Below, piece by piece: positions 24,256 to 31,104 of a stretch of DNA of 34,192 bases (position 1 is the first letter of the stretch; every line of letters starts with the position of its first letter). Where the stretch lies: contig CAMXPV010000041.1 of the NCBI GenBank assembly GCA_947245585.1, positions 1 through 34,192 of the forward strand, read 5' to 3'. A program made the position numbers and the translations under genes. Below the pieces are notes generated by a model. The model saw only the letters and a list, made by a program, of their open reading frames with translations. It searched no databases and was not told where the DNA came from. The stretch is from an uncultured Lachnospiraceae bacterium (GTDB lineage: Bacteria; Bacillota; Clostridia; Lachnospirales; Lachnospiraceae).

Positions 24256-26097
24256 ATGGAAACAAAGAAAAAACGATCTCCTGCCATGGCTTTTTTTCTG
24301 TTGGCGTTTCTCATGGTTGGCTGCGGAAGCGCGCCTCCGGCGGAAGAGACTGCCACGCAGACACAGACTGAGCAGGAGCCGGAAGAGAGCGTCAAAGAAC
24401 CGCAGCAGGAGATGGCGGAGCCTGTGCCGAAATCCGAACCGGAATCGGAGGAAGAGCCAGAGGCAGAACCAGAACCGGAGGAAGCTGCGCCTGCTTTTGA
24501 GGAGGATGCCAACGTATACGGCAATTCCATGGGAAATCTTTATAACGAGGGAATTTTTGTCGAATGTGGCGATGGCGGTTACATAGAAAATAACGGATAC
24601 GGACGCATTATTTATTTGGACGCCGACGGAAAGGCAACGGTTCTGGATCAACTGAACACATGGCATATGAACTATCGGGACGGACAGCTATTTGGTATTC
24701 AGGGGAATCTGTACGGTGAGACGCTCGGCCTTTTAAGCGCCGTGATTGATGAGGGGGCGGAGCATGTCGCGATCAGGCTCGATGAAACCGTGAAGCCGGA
24801 AACGCTTTTCCTGGTGAATGACGACATCTATTACACGGATGCGGGAACGCACAGGCTTTACCGATATCAGCCGGAGGAGGAGGACGAGCTTCTCATCGAT
24901 ACCGAGGTGTACAATCCTGTCTTTTATAAGGAGCGGATCATTTATCAAAAGGATGCGGACGGCGAGTCTCTTCACAGCGTTTCTCTGACGGGGGAAGAGG
25001 ATGTCAAGCTTAACGATACCCGAAGTTATTGGCCGATTGTGTACAGGGACAAAATTTACTATCAGGCCGTGGCGGATGCCGCTTACACCTTAAGACGTAT
25101 GGAACTGGACGGTTCGGAAGATACGGAGATCGCGAAAATACGGTACAACAATCCGGTGGTCTGTCAGGACAGATTGTTCCTGATTGATATAGACCATCAG
25201 GATATCCTTTCCTATCTGGATCTGACGCAGGAAGAAAAGGGAATCCAAACAACAGACATCGGGGACGAGGCGGGGGAGCTGTTTGTCGGAAAAGAGGCGG
25301 TTTTCGGATTGGACGAGGGCGCTTTTCAGGCTTATGAGACAGAGGCTTACGGCAATCTTTCCAACATAAATAATAAGTTAATGTTTGAAACGTTTTACAG
25401 TGATCCGCAGGATGACGAAAGTACGGTATACTTTTCTATGGTGTATGACCCTGTAACGGATCAGGTGGCATGGTCGCCATACGCCTCCTGTGACGGAAAG
25501 TGGGAGACATCGAAAACCACGGAGGCGGCAGAAAGCAGCGCAGAGAGCAGGGATGGGCAGACACAGGCGGCGGCTGGGACTGACACCGCGTCAGCCGAAG
25601 CGAATACGGCCATGTCCGACGCTGCGCCCGGCGACGAAGATACGACTGCGCCAGAGAATATCGTGCCCTTAAAGAATTTGGCAAATTATAACAGCTTAAA
25701 GAAAAAAATGACGGATGAGGAGTTTCAAACTGCTTACAACGAGGCTTTGAAAATTGTCCAACCCCTCGTGGGGCTCAGTCAGGAGGAGCAGGCGAAGGGG
25801 ATTTACAGCGCGCTGCGGGCGATGGCGGACAACGGCACCGTCTCCTATTCGGAGGAGGCGCCCCATTATAACGATGCCTACGGCTATTTGGTGAACCATG
25901 TGGCATCCTGCGCCGGTTCAGCGAGAACGGCAGGCCTGTGTCTGAATATGTTGGGCATGAGCTATGAGCACGTGAATGAGAACCAGTGGGATCATCAGTG
26001 GTGCAGGGTTAATATTAACGGTACGATGTGGATTGTGGACCCTTACGGCATGGTCTGTGCTCCTGAGTCTGCGCCTTATGCGCATCCACTTGTATAG
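24256..26097 (+). CDS. Lipoprotein with DUF5050-like propeller and transglutaminase-like domain
   Basis: A 613-residue predicted surface lipoprotein. The signal peptide ends in MVGC (C23), followed by a long Glu/Pro-rich spacer (about 30-80). Residues about 85-400 consist of repeated short beta units with patterns such as DDIYYTDAGTHRLYRY, KERIIYQKDADGESL and RDKIYYQAVADAAYTLRRM, as in DUF5050-like propellers. After a low-complexity linker (about 420-465) comes a C-terminal transglutaminase-like domain with a Cys-His-Asp triad: SCAGSA (C552), DHQWCRV (H580) and VDPYGM (D595). The combination may bind and then process envelope peptides or glycans; this is inference. It lies 39 nt downstream of the amidase gene and ends with a bidirectional terminator. 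Confidence 0.8.
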   Translation: METKKKRSPAMAFFLLAFLMVGCGSAPPAEETATQTQTEQEPEESVKEPQQEMAEPVPKSEPESEEEPEAEPEPEEAAPAFEEDANVYGNSMGNLYNEGIFVECGDGGYIENNGYGRIIYLDADGKATVLDQLNTWHMNYRDGQLFGIQGNLYGETLGLLSAVIDEGAEHVAIRLDETVKPETLFLVNDDIYYTDAGTHRLYRYQPEEEDELLIDTEVYNPVFYKERIIYQKDADGESLHSVSLTGEEDVKLNDTRSYWPIVYRDKIYYQAVADAAYTLRRMELDGSEDTEIAKIRYNNPVVCQDRLFLIDIDHQDILSYLDLTQEEKGIQTTDIGDEAGELFVGKEAVFGLDEGAFQAYETEAYGNLSNINNKLMFETFYSDPQDDESTVYFSMVYDPVTDQVAWSPYASCDGKWETSKTTEAAESSAESRDGQTQAAAGTDTASAEANTAMSDAAPGDEDTTAPENIVPLKNLANYNSLKKKMTDEEFQTAYNEALKIVQPLVGLSQEEQAKGIYSALRAMADNGTVSYSEEAPHYNDAYGYLVNHVASCAGSARTAGLCLNMLGMSYEHVNENQWDHQWCRVNINGTMWIVDPYGMVCAPESAPYAHPLV

Positions 26098-26109
26098 GAC
26101 AAAATGAAA

Positions 26110-26136
26110 AAGACAGGGAGATTTTTTCCCTGTCTT
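26110..26136. terminator. Bidirectional terminator
   Basis: AAGACAGGGA pairs with TCCCTGTCTT (10 bp) around the loop GATTTTT. It is followed by AATTTTG on the plus strand and by TTTTCATTTTG on the minus strand, so it can end both the lipoprotein transcript and the convergent regulator transcript. Confidence 0.85.
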
Positions 26137-26347
26137 AATTTTGTTCTTCCTGCTTTTTATAAACTACAATATCCTGTACGTTGCAGTCCAGTATTTCGCA
26201 CAGGCGTTCCACTGTTGAAATATTTACGTTTCGATCATGCTTTAGCTTATCGATCATGCTTCGGCTCAGTTTGTGTTTATAAATAAGCGCATAGCATGTC
26301 ACATTTTTGTTTTTCATTGTCTCCCAGAGCGGTGCGAACGACATCAT
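26135..26347 (-). CDS. Small Cro/CI-type HTH transcriptional regulator
   Basis: A 70-residue, single-domain helix-turn-helix protein. The pattern ALIYKHKLSRSMIDKLKHDR followed by NISTVERLCEILDCNVQDIVVY matches small YozG-like XRE/Cro regulators. No ligand or dimerisation domain is visible. Start choice: on the minus strand GGAGAG is followed 7 nt later by ATG (26347), with another ATG right after it; a TTG two codons upstream is less likely. Its promoter region contains operator B. The GAGAAT-AAA-ATTCTC palindrome covers the -35 region, which points to autoregulation. It is the obvious candidate to bind operator A as well, and thus to control the zinc-ribbon/amidase module between the two sites. 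Confidence 0.85.
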   Translation of the reverse strand: MMSFAPLWETMKNKNVTCYALIYKHKLSRSMIDKLKHDRNVNISTVERLCEILDCNVQDIVVYKKQEEQN

Positions 26348-26371
26348 AAACAAACTCTCCTTTTTCTTAAT

Positions 26372-26400
26372 ATTATATTGTCACGAACAAGAGAATAAAA
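26372..26400 (-). promoter_or_regulatory. Promoter of the HTH regulator
   Basis: On the minus strand, a perfect TATAAT (26377-26372). At 17-nt spacing the -35 would be TTTTAT (26400-26395), a weak box inside the GAGAAT-AAA-ATTCTC palindrome of operator B. Confidence 0.6.
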
Positions 26401-26453
26401 TTCTCCTGTTAACGAGATTCTCGTTTTCGAGATAATCTCGATAAAGAGAGAAT
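26391..26453. promoter_or_regulatory. Operator B: cluster of ATTCTC / GAGAAT palindromes
   Basis: The order of elements is GAGAAT-AAA-ATTCTC-N8-GAGATTCTC-N6-GAGATAATCTC-N8-GAGAAT. The N8 spacers are CTGTTAAC and GATAAAGA. The final GAGAATG is exactly 6 nt upstream of the TAGACA box of the rightward gene, as at operator A. The cluster lies between the divergent promoters of the HTH gene and the small repeat protein. Confidence 0.8.
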
Positions 26454-26460
26454 GCTTGTA

Positions 26461-26488
26461 TAGACAGGGATAAATATTTTGTGATAAA
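26461..26488 (+). promoter_or_regulatory. Promoter of the small repeat protein
   Basis: TAGACA (26461-26466) and GATAAA (26483-26488) with a 16-nt spacer. The sequence around it resembles promoter A (GAGAATGnTTnTATnGACAGnGAT in both). Because the -10 lies here, the GTG at 26481 cannot be the translation start. Confidence 0.65.
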
Positions 26489-26516
26489 CTTAGTAAGAAA
26501 TAGTGTAAGCAGTTTA

Positions 26517-26768
26517 ATGCTGCTAAGAGATTTTTTGAAGGAGGAACAGGGTATTATCAGTCTTTACAAGGACGCTAAAGCAAATGGCAGATATTTTGAT
26601 CCGGAATATTATGCCGCGAACAATCCTGATGTAGTGGCGGCTTTTGGCAATGAGCCGTGGGTGCTTTACTATCATTATTGTGAGTATGGCATTAATGAAA
26701 ACAGGCTGCCGTATGAGGGGGCTGCCAATGAAGGCATAGAAGCAAAGATAGCAGAACAGGAAAAATAA
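26517..26768 (+). CDS. Small protein with a single surface-type repeat unit
   Basis: A protein of about 83 residues from the ATG at 26517. Its centre, FDPEYYAANNPDVVAAFGNE followed by LYYHYCEYGINENRLPY, matches a repeat unit seen in larger secreted proteins of Lachnospiraceae (pattern YYxxNPDVxxAxGxxxxxLxxHYxxYGxxExR). Here only one unit is present, with no signal peptide or membrane segment. The start is uncertain: ATG 26517 has no clear ribosome binding site, although a strong GAAGGAGG lies 20 nt inside the gene. A start downstream of it would need a rare codon (ATT). A terminator follows. It shares its operator-bearing promoter region with the HTH gene. Confidence 0.65.
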   Translation: MLLRDFLKEEQGIISLYKDAKANGRYFDPEYYAANNPDVVAAFGNEPWVLYYHYCEYGINENRLPYEGAANEGIEAKIAEQEK

Positions 26769-26784
26769 ATAACCAACATATATA

Positions 26785-26821
26785 AAAAGCCTACAGATCA
26801 ATAGCGGCTGTGGGCTTTTAT
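26785..26821 (+). terminator. Terminator of the small repeat protein gene
   Basis: AAAAGCCTACAG pairs with CTGTGGGCTTTT (12 bp, one G-U), with an 11-nt loop and a short T tail. Confidence 0.85.
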
Positions 26822-26901
26822 TCGGGTTTGTTTAAATTAATGTGTTGTTTTATCGTTCGATGAACGGGGTTTTTAGTCGACATAAAATTATTTTTTGCGG
26901 T

Positions 26902-27180
26902 TTAACAATAGAAGCTGATCGTATCTGTTTTAAAGTGGTTTTTCCATTTGATACATATCAGAAAATATTGCGCTTGAATGATTTCTAACAGTTCATTTAG
27001 TTCTTTGGCAGGAATACGCTCTTTATTGTTGGCGACGATACAGCCGCCGTTTTTTGTCAGCCAAATTTTTGTAGAATTTGCGGTAGGTTTGCCTTTGGTA
27101 ACATGAACGTGAATAGGTTCGTTATTTTCGTTAGACCAAAAGAAGACCGTATAACTTCCAACAGTGAAGAGACTAGGCAA
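26902..27180 (-). CDS. DUF4160-family protein
   Basis: A protein of about 92 residues with the family pattern: start (M)PSLFTVGSYTVFFWSNE, then NEPIHVHVTKG, and a C-terminal helix with NELLEIIQAQ. I place the start at the TTG at 27180, which has GGAGG 8 nt upstream and gives the usual DUF4160 beginning (MP...). The ATG at 27204 would add eight untypical residues. It overlaps the upstream gene by 8 nt, so the two are translationally coupled. DUF4160 genes often pair with a second small gene (commonly DUF2442) and are listed among putative toxin-antitoxin or mobile accessory genes; the biochemical role is unknown. Confidence 0.75.
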   Translation of the reverse strand: MPSLFTVGSYTVFFWSNENNEPIHVHVTKGKPTANSTKIWLTKNGGCIVANNKERIPAKELNELLEIIQAQYFLICIKWKNHFKTDTISFYC

Positions 27181-27442
27181 TCTGCACACCTCCATTTGCT
27201 CCATATTTATAGAATAAATGAGCGTTGCTGTGCATCATTTGGTCGAACAGCTTCATTTCGTCTTCTGAAAAACCCTCTCTTATCAACCATGTATAGGACG
27301 GTAACTGACACCTTGCGGTATCAAAACCATGTTCCGTGGGGCGTTCAAAGTGGACTTCTACCTTTTGGAAGCCGTCTTCCTCAAAAACCTGTGTATGCAC
27401 GATTTCTGTGCCGTCTGCTAAAACCAAATAAGGATAAACCAT
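27173..27442 (-). CDS. Small partner protein of the DUF4160 gene (89 aa, unknown)
   Basis: I do not recognise a named family. The protein starts MVYPYLVLADGTEIVHTQ, contains FQKVEVHFERPTEHGFDTAR and ends NAHLFYKYGANGGVQIA. It is soluble, acidic and has one Cys. It is not an obvious DUF2442 member, the usual DUF4160 partner. The ATG at 27442 has AAGGAG 9 nt upstream; a TTG three codons earlier abuts the ribosome binding site and is unlikely. The gene has its own promoter and is first in a two-gene operon. Confidence 0.7.
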   Translation of the reverse strand: MVYPYLVLADGTEIVHTQVFEEDGFQKVEVHFERPTEHGFDTARCQLPSYTWLIREGFSEDEMKLFDQMMHSNAHLFYKYGANGGVQIA

Positions 27443-27486
27443 GAGCCGCAACTCCTTTTCGTTTATTGTGCCATATCTATTGATTT

Positions 27487-27515
27487 ATTATAGCAGACGC
27501 AGGCTTAAAAGTCAT
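27487..27515 (-). promoter_or_regulatory. Promoter of the DUF4160 pair
   Basis: On the minus strand, ATGACT (27515-27510) and TATAAT (27492-27487) with a 17-nt spacer, about 45 nt upstream of the start codon. Confidence 0.6.
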
Positions 27516-27570
27516 TAGAAATACAATGCGATAATGCGCCGTTTATGTTTTCAATGAGTGTGGTTTTAAG

Positions 27571-27599
27571 TTGACATAAAATGGTTTTTAGGATAATAT
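27571..27599 (+). promoter_or_regulatory. Promoter of the AAA/DUF4143 ATPase gene
   Basis: TTGACA (27571-27576) and TAATAT (27594-27599) with a 17-nt spacer. The start codon is 37 nt further on, with AAAAGGAG before it. Confidence 0.75.
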
Positions 27600-27636
27600 A
27601 AAGTAAACATTATAATATCCTAAAAAGGAGATTGCG

Positions 27637-28863
27637 ATGAAATATCTGGAACGATCACTGGAACGAAAATTTTTACACATGAGTTCTTTTTTTAAAGCGG
27701 TGCTTGTGACTGGTGCAAGACAGGTGGGAAAGACAACCATGCTGAAGCATTTAGCCAAAGAAGAGAACCGCACTTATGTTTCTATGGATCATACTGTGGT
27801 GAGGACGCTTGCGAAATCTGATCCGGTGCTATTTTTTCAGACCTATAAACCGCCGCTTATTATTGATGAAATACAGAAAGCGCCGGAGCTGTTTGAACAG
27901 ATTAAGATTATATGTGACGAAAGCGAGGAACGGGGACTGTTCTGGCTGACCGGGTCACAGCAGTATCAAATGATGAAAAATATCCGCGAAACTCTGGCCG
28001 GCAGGATCGGTATTCTGGAACTGTACAGCATGTCAAAGAATGAGGTGGAAGGGATCGTTTTTCCAGGCGAGATGGATTTTTCTCTGAACTGCTTGCAGGA
28101 AAGGCAGGCTCTTGTCCGGAAGAATGATGTCGTTCAGGTGTTTGAACATATTTGGCGCGGCGGTATGCCGGATGCGCTTTTGGCGGATGCCGAGCAGAGG
28201 CAGGAATACTTTAATTCTTATATTGAGACTTATCTGATGCGGGATGTCGCGGAAGAAGGGGGAATTACCGATACGGTGCGTTTTCATAAGTTTATGAGAG
28301 CCTGTGCCGCATTGACGGCGGAACAGGTTAATTATAAGACTTTAGCGGATTCGGCAGAAATATCCCAGCCGACGGCAAAGGAATGGCTGCGCCTGCTGCA
28401 GGGATTGGGCATTGTTTATCTGCTGCAGCCGTATGCCAACAATGAGTTAAAGCGGCTTGCCAAAACGCCGAAGCTGTATTTTTGCGATACGGGCTTGTGC
28501 GCTTATTTGTCTATGTGGCTTACCAGAGATACGCTTATGAACGGGGCGGCTAGTGGACATTATTTTGAAAATTATGTGGTGATGGAACTGCTTAAAAATT
28601 TTGCCTGTGCGCCTGCGGGAGTGAACATGACCTATTACCGCGATTCCAACGCAAAGGAGATCGATGTGTTTGTGGAAGAAAACGGCAGGATTCATCCGTT
28701 GGAAATTAAAAAATCGGCAAACCCTGACCGCCGCGAAGTTAAAAAATACGAATTGCTTGATAAAATAAAATTGGAACGGGGAAGCGGCGGGATTGTCTGC
28801 ATGTGCGAGGAAGTGATTCCGATCGATGTTAAAAATTGCTTGATTCCCTGTAATCTAATTTGA
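27637..28863 (+). CDS. AAA ATPase with DUF4143 domain
   Basis: A 408-residue protein of the large AAA_14/DUF4143 family, common as accessory genes in anaerobes. The P-loop is GARQVGKTT (26-34) and Walker B is PPLIIDEIQ (72-80, D77 E78). Sensor-like LFWLTGSQQYQM follows. The C-terminal DUF4143 region has YIETYLMRDV, a winged-helix-like stretch (NYKTLADSAEISQPTAKEWL), KLYFCDTGLCAYL and a nuclease-like core GHYFENYVVMEL...YYRDSNAKEIDVFVE...HPLEIKKS, resembling the E...D...ExK pattern of PD-(D/E)XK folds. The exact role is unknown. The response regulator gene starts 28 nt after its stop with no terminator, so cotranscription is possible but may be accidental. Confidence 0.85.
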   Translation: MKYLERSLERKFLHMSSFFKAVLVTGARQVGKTTMLKHLAKEENRTYVSMDHTVVRTLAKSDPVLFFQTYKPPLIIDEIQKAPELFEQIKIICDESEERGLFWLTGSQQYQMMKNIRETLAGRIGILELYSMSKNEVEGIVFPGEMDFSLNCLQERQALVRKNDVVQVFEHIWRGGMPDALLADAEQRQEYFNSYIETYLMRDVAEEGGITDTVRFHKFMRACAALTAEQVNYKTLADSAEISQPTAKEWLRLLQGLGIVYLLQPYANNELKRLAKTPKLYFCDTGLCAYLSMWLTRDTLMNGAASGHYFENYVVMELLKNFACAPAGVNMTYYRDSNAKEIDVFVEENGRIHPLEIKKSANPDRREVKKYELLDKIKLERGSGGIVCMCEEVIPIDVKNCLIPCNLI

Positions 28864-28891
28864 TTTTATCTTTTTGAAAAGAGGTCTGTGC

Positions 28892-29548
28892 ATGAAGAAG
28901 ATATTAGTCGTGGAAGACGACGCTTCCATAGCGGCGGCGCTTCAATATGCGTTGGAGAAGGAAAGATATCAGGTAACGCATAAGGAAACGATAGACAGTG
29001 TATTAAAAGGAACAGATTTGTCAGGGATCGATCTTGCGATTCTCGACATGCAGCTTCCCGACGGTTCCGGAAAGGAAATCGCTTCTAAGTTAAAGCTTTC
29101 CCGCACGCCTGTTATTTATTTAACCGTCGTGGATGACGAGGATGAAATTGTGAAATCGCTAGACGACGGTGCCGCCGATTATATAACCAAGCCTTTCCGG
29201 ATGCGGGAGCTTTTGGCGCGGATCAAAAAAGCGCTGCACGAAGAAAAGGAAAACGATACCATATTGCGGCTTGGCGGGGCTGTCATCGATACCGGGGCAG
29301 GCAGGGTTTACGTCGGCAGTCAGGTGATAGAGTTGACGGCTTTGGAGTACCGGCTTTTGCTCATTTTTGCGCAAAACCAGTCCATTCTTTTAAAAAGAGA
29401 GCAGATTTTGGAACGGATATGGGACATCAGCGGCAATTTCGTAGAGGATAATACGCTGACCGTCTATGTCAAGAGACTGCGCGAGAAGCTAGGCAATGCG
29501 GTTTCTATTACAACAGTGAGGGGGATCGGGTATCGTGTGGATTCGTAA
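28892..29548 (+). CDS. OmpR-family response regulator (Bce-like module)
   Basis: A 218-residue DNA-binding response regulator. The receiver domain starts MKKILVVEDD, has the phospho-acceptor D52 in AILDMQLPDG, and the conserved Lys in YITKPF (K100). The C-terminal winged helix shows ELTALEYRLLLIF, REQILERIWD and TLTVYVKRLREKLG, then VRGIGYRVD. The ATG at 28892 has AGAGG upstream and begins directly at the receiver domain. It overlaps the histidine kinase gene by 14 nt. With the kinase and ABC genes downstream it forms a module like BceRS-BceAB, which senses and resists antimicrobial peptides; the inducer here is unknown. Confidence 0.93.
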   Translation: MKKILVVEDDASIAAALQYALEKERYQVTHKETIDSVLKGTDLSGIDLAILDMQLPDGSGKEIASKLKLSRTPVIYLTVVDDEDEIVKSLDDGAADYITKPFRMRELLARIKKALHEEKENDTILRLGGAVIDTGAGRVYVGSQVIELTALEYRLLLIFAQNQSILLKREQILERIWDISGNFVEDNTLTVYVKRLREKLGNAVSITTVRGIGYRVDS

Positions 29549-30359
29549 AAAGGAAATTTTATCGCTCTCCAGAGCAATTCGCAGGGCGATTGACGGGCAG
29601 CCCATCGATCCGCGCGATCATAAGGAGGGCGCGTTCAGCCTTCTAAAAAACGATATCTATACGCTGACGCACTCCGAACAGGAGCAAAAGCATGTTTTGG
29701 AAAAGGAAAAGGAGCATCTGGCGGCATATTTATCCGATATTTCCCATCAGTTAAAAACTCCGATTTCATCGCTCCTTCTGATGACGGAGCTGATGACCGA
29801 CGCGCCCGAAGAGACAAAACGGGAATTTCTTCTTAACATTAGGAAAGAAGTCCGGCATATGGAGTGGTTGGTTACCGCGCTCTTAAAGATGGCGAAACTG
29901 GATGCCTCCATTATGAATTTTCATGCAAAGGAGCTGTCGGTCGGCAGCTTACTGGAAGAGGCGCTTCCGGCAGTGGACATTATATTGGATATCAGGAACC
30001 AGAGCATACGCCTTGTAAACGACCTCTCCTTATCCTGCGATAAAAGGTGGACAGTGGAGGCGCTGATCAATCTTTTGAAAAACGCCTCGGAATGCTCAGG
30101 GGAAAACAGTGAAATCATAGTGGACTGTGGCAAAAATCCGCTTTATGACTGGATTTCCGTTACGGATGCGGGGGAAGGCCTGAAAAAAGAACAGCTTGCC
30201 CGCTTGTTTCAAAGATTTGAGGGCTCGCAGAAGGAAAACGGTTTTGGAATCGGGCTTCCGTTAGCGCTTTCCATTATGCGTGCGCAAAATGGGGATATTG
30301 AGGTTTCGCCGGGAGGAAAAGGCGTCGGCGCGACTTTTTTTCTGAAATTTTACAAATAG
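29535..30359 (+). CDS. Histidine kinase lacking membrane segments (Bce-like module)
   Basis: A 274-residue sensor kinase starting at a GTG that overlaps the response regulator gene by 14 nt. The N-terminal 65 residues are polar and helical with no hydrophobic segment. The H-box is SDISHQLKTPIS (H71). The ATPase domain has LINLLKNASECSG, VTDAGEGLKKEQL, the FGIGLPLALS G2-type box and a short C-terminus. BceS-type kinases have two membrane helices and no sensor domain and read the flux state of their ABC transporter. Here even the helices are absent, so the kinase must dock on the FtsX-type permease or another membrane partner, or be cytoplasmic. A start further upstream with helices is excluded because the frame would run inside the regulator gene. 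Confidence 0.9.
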   Translation: MWIRKKEILSLSRAIRRAIDGQPIDPRDHKEGAFSLLKNDIYTLTHSEQEQKHVLEKEKEHLAAYLSDISHQLKTPISSLLLMTELMTDAPEETKREFLLNIRKEVRHMEWLVTALLKMAKLDASIMNFHAKELSVGSLLEEALPAVDIILDIRNQSIRLVNDLSLSCDKRWTVEALINLLKNASECSGENSEIIVDCGKNPLYDWISVTDAGEGLKKEQLARLFQRFEGSQKENGFGIGLPLALSIMRAQNGDIEVSPGGKGVGATFFLKFYK

Positions 30360-30420
30360 TCACCGAAGAGTCACTTTTCTTATTTACAGTGAAAGAAAAA
30401 AGTAGGAAAAGGGGTGCCAT

Positions 30421-31104
30421 ATGGAATTGTTAGAGGTAAACGAACTGACAAAAATTTACGGAAGCGGCGATAATCAGGTGATTGCCTTAGACCATGTCAG
30501 CTTTCAGGTAAAGAAAGGGGAATTTGTCGCCATTGTAGGCGCGTCGGGTTCGGGAAAATCTACGCTGATGAACTTAATGGGAGGGATAGACCGACCCACG
30601 TCCGGCAGTGTGGTCGTTGACGGACAGCCGATTTTTGAGATGAACGAGAGCGCTTTGGCTATTTTCAGACGCAGGAATATCGGCATTGTATATCAGTTTT
30701 ATAATTTGATTCCGAACCTGACGGTGGATGAGAATATCATGCTTCCCTGTCTGTTGGACAATCGGAAGCCTGACGCGCAGAAACTGGAAAAAATTGTGGA
30801 AATGACGGGCTTGTCCAACCGCAGAAACCACCTTCCGGGAGAACTTTCCGGAGGACAGCAGCAGCGGGTGTCCGTGGGAAGAGCGCTTATCAATGACCCG
30901 GCGTTTCTTTTGGCGGACGAGCCCACGGGGAATCTGGACAGCAAGGCGGGCAGGGAGGTGATCGAGCTTCTGACGTCTGTCAGCCGGAAAGAAAACCGAA
31001 CGCTGATTTTGATTACGCATGATGAAAACATCGCTTTGCAGGCGGATCGGATCATGACGATCAGTGACGGCAGAATCATCAGGGATGAGGTGATGCGCGC
31101 ATGA
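30421..31104 (+). CDS. ABC transporter ATP-binding protein (MacB/BceA type)
   Basis: A 227-residue ATPase with Walker A GASGSGKST (40-48), the Q-loop in YQFYNLIPNLTVDEN, signature LSGGQQQRVS (from residue 142), Walker B FLLADEPTGNLD (D166 E167) and the H-loop ITHD. The pattern is that of MacB/LolD/BceA ATPases, which drive FtsX-like permeases without moving substrate through a channel. Its stop overlaps the permease start by 4 nt (ATGA). The 61-nt gap after the kinase gene contains a possible regulator site (CACT-N12-AGTG), which would fit separate induction of the transporter by the response regulator. Confidence 0.95.
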   Translation: MELLEVNELTKIYGSGDNQVIALDHVSFQVKKGEFVAIVGASGSGKSTLMNLMGGIDRPTSGSVVVDGQPIFEMNESALAIFRRRNIGIVYQFYNLIPNLTVDENIMLPCLLDNRKPDAQKLEKIVEMTGLSNRRNHLPGELSGGQQQRVSVGRALINDPAFLLADEPTGNLDSKAGREVIELLTSVSRKENRTLILITHDENIALQADRIMTISDGRIIRDEVMRA

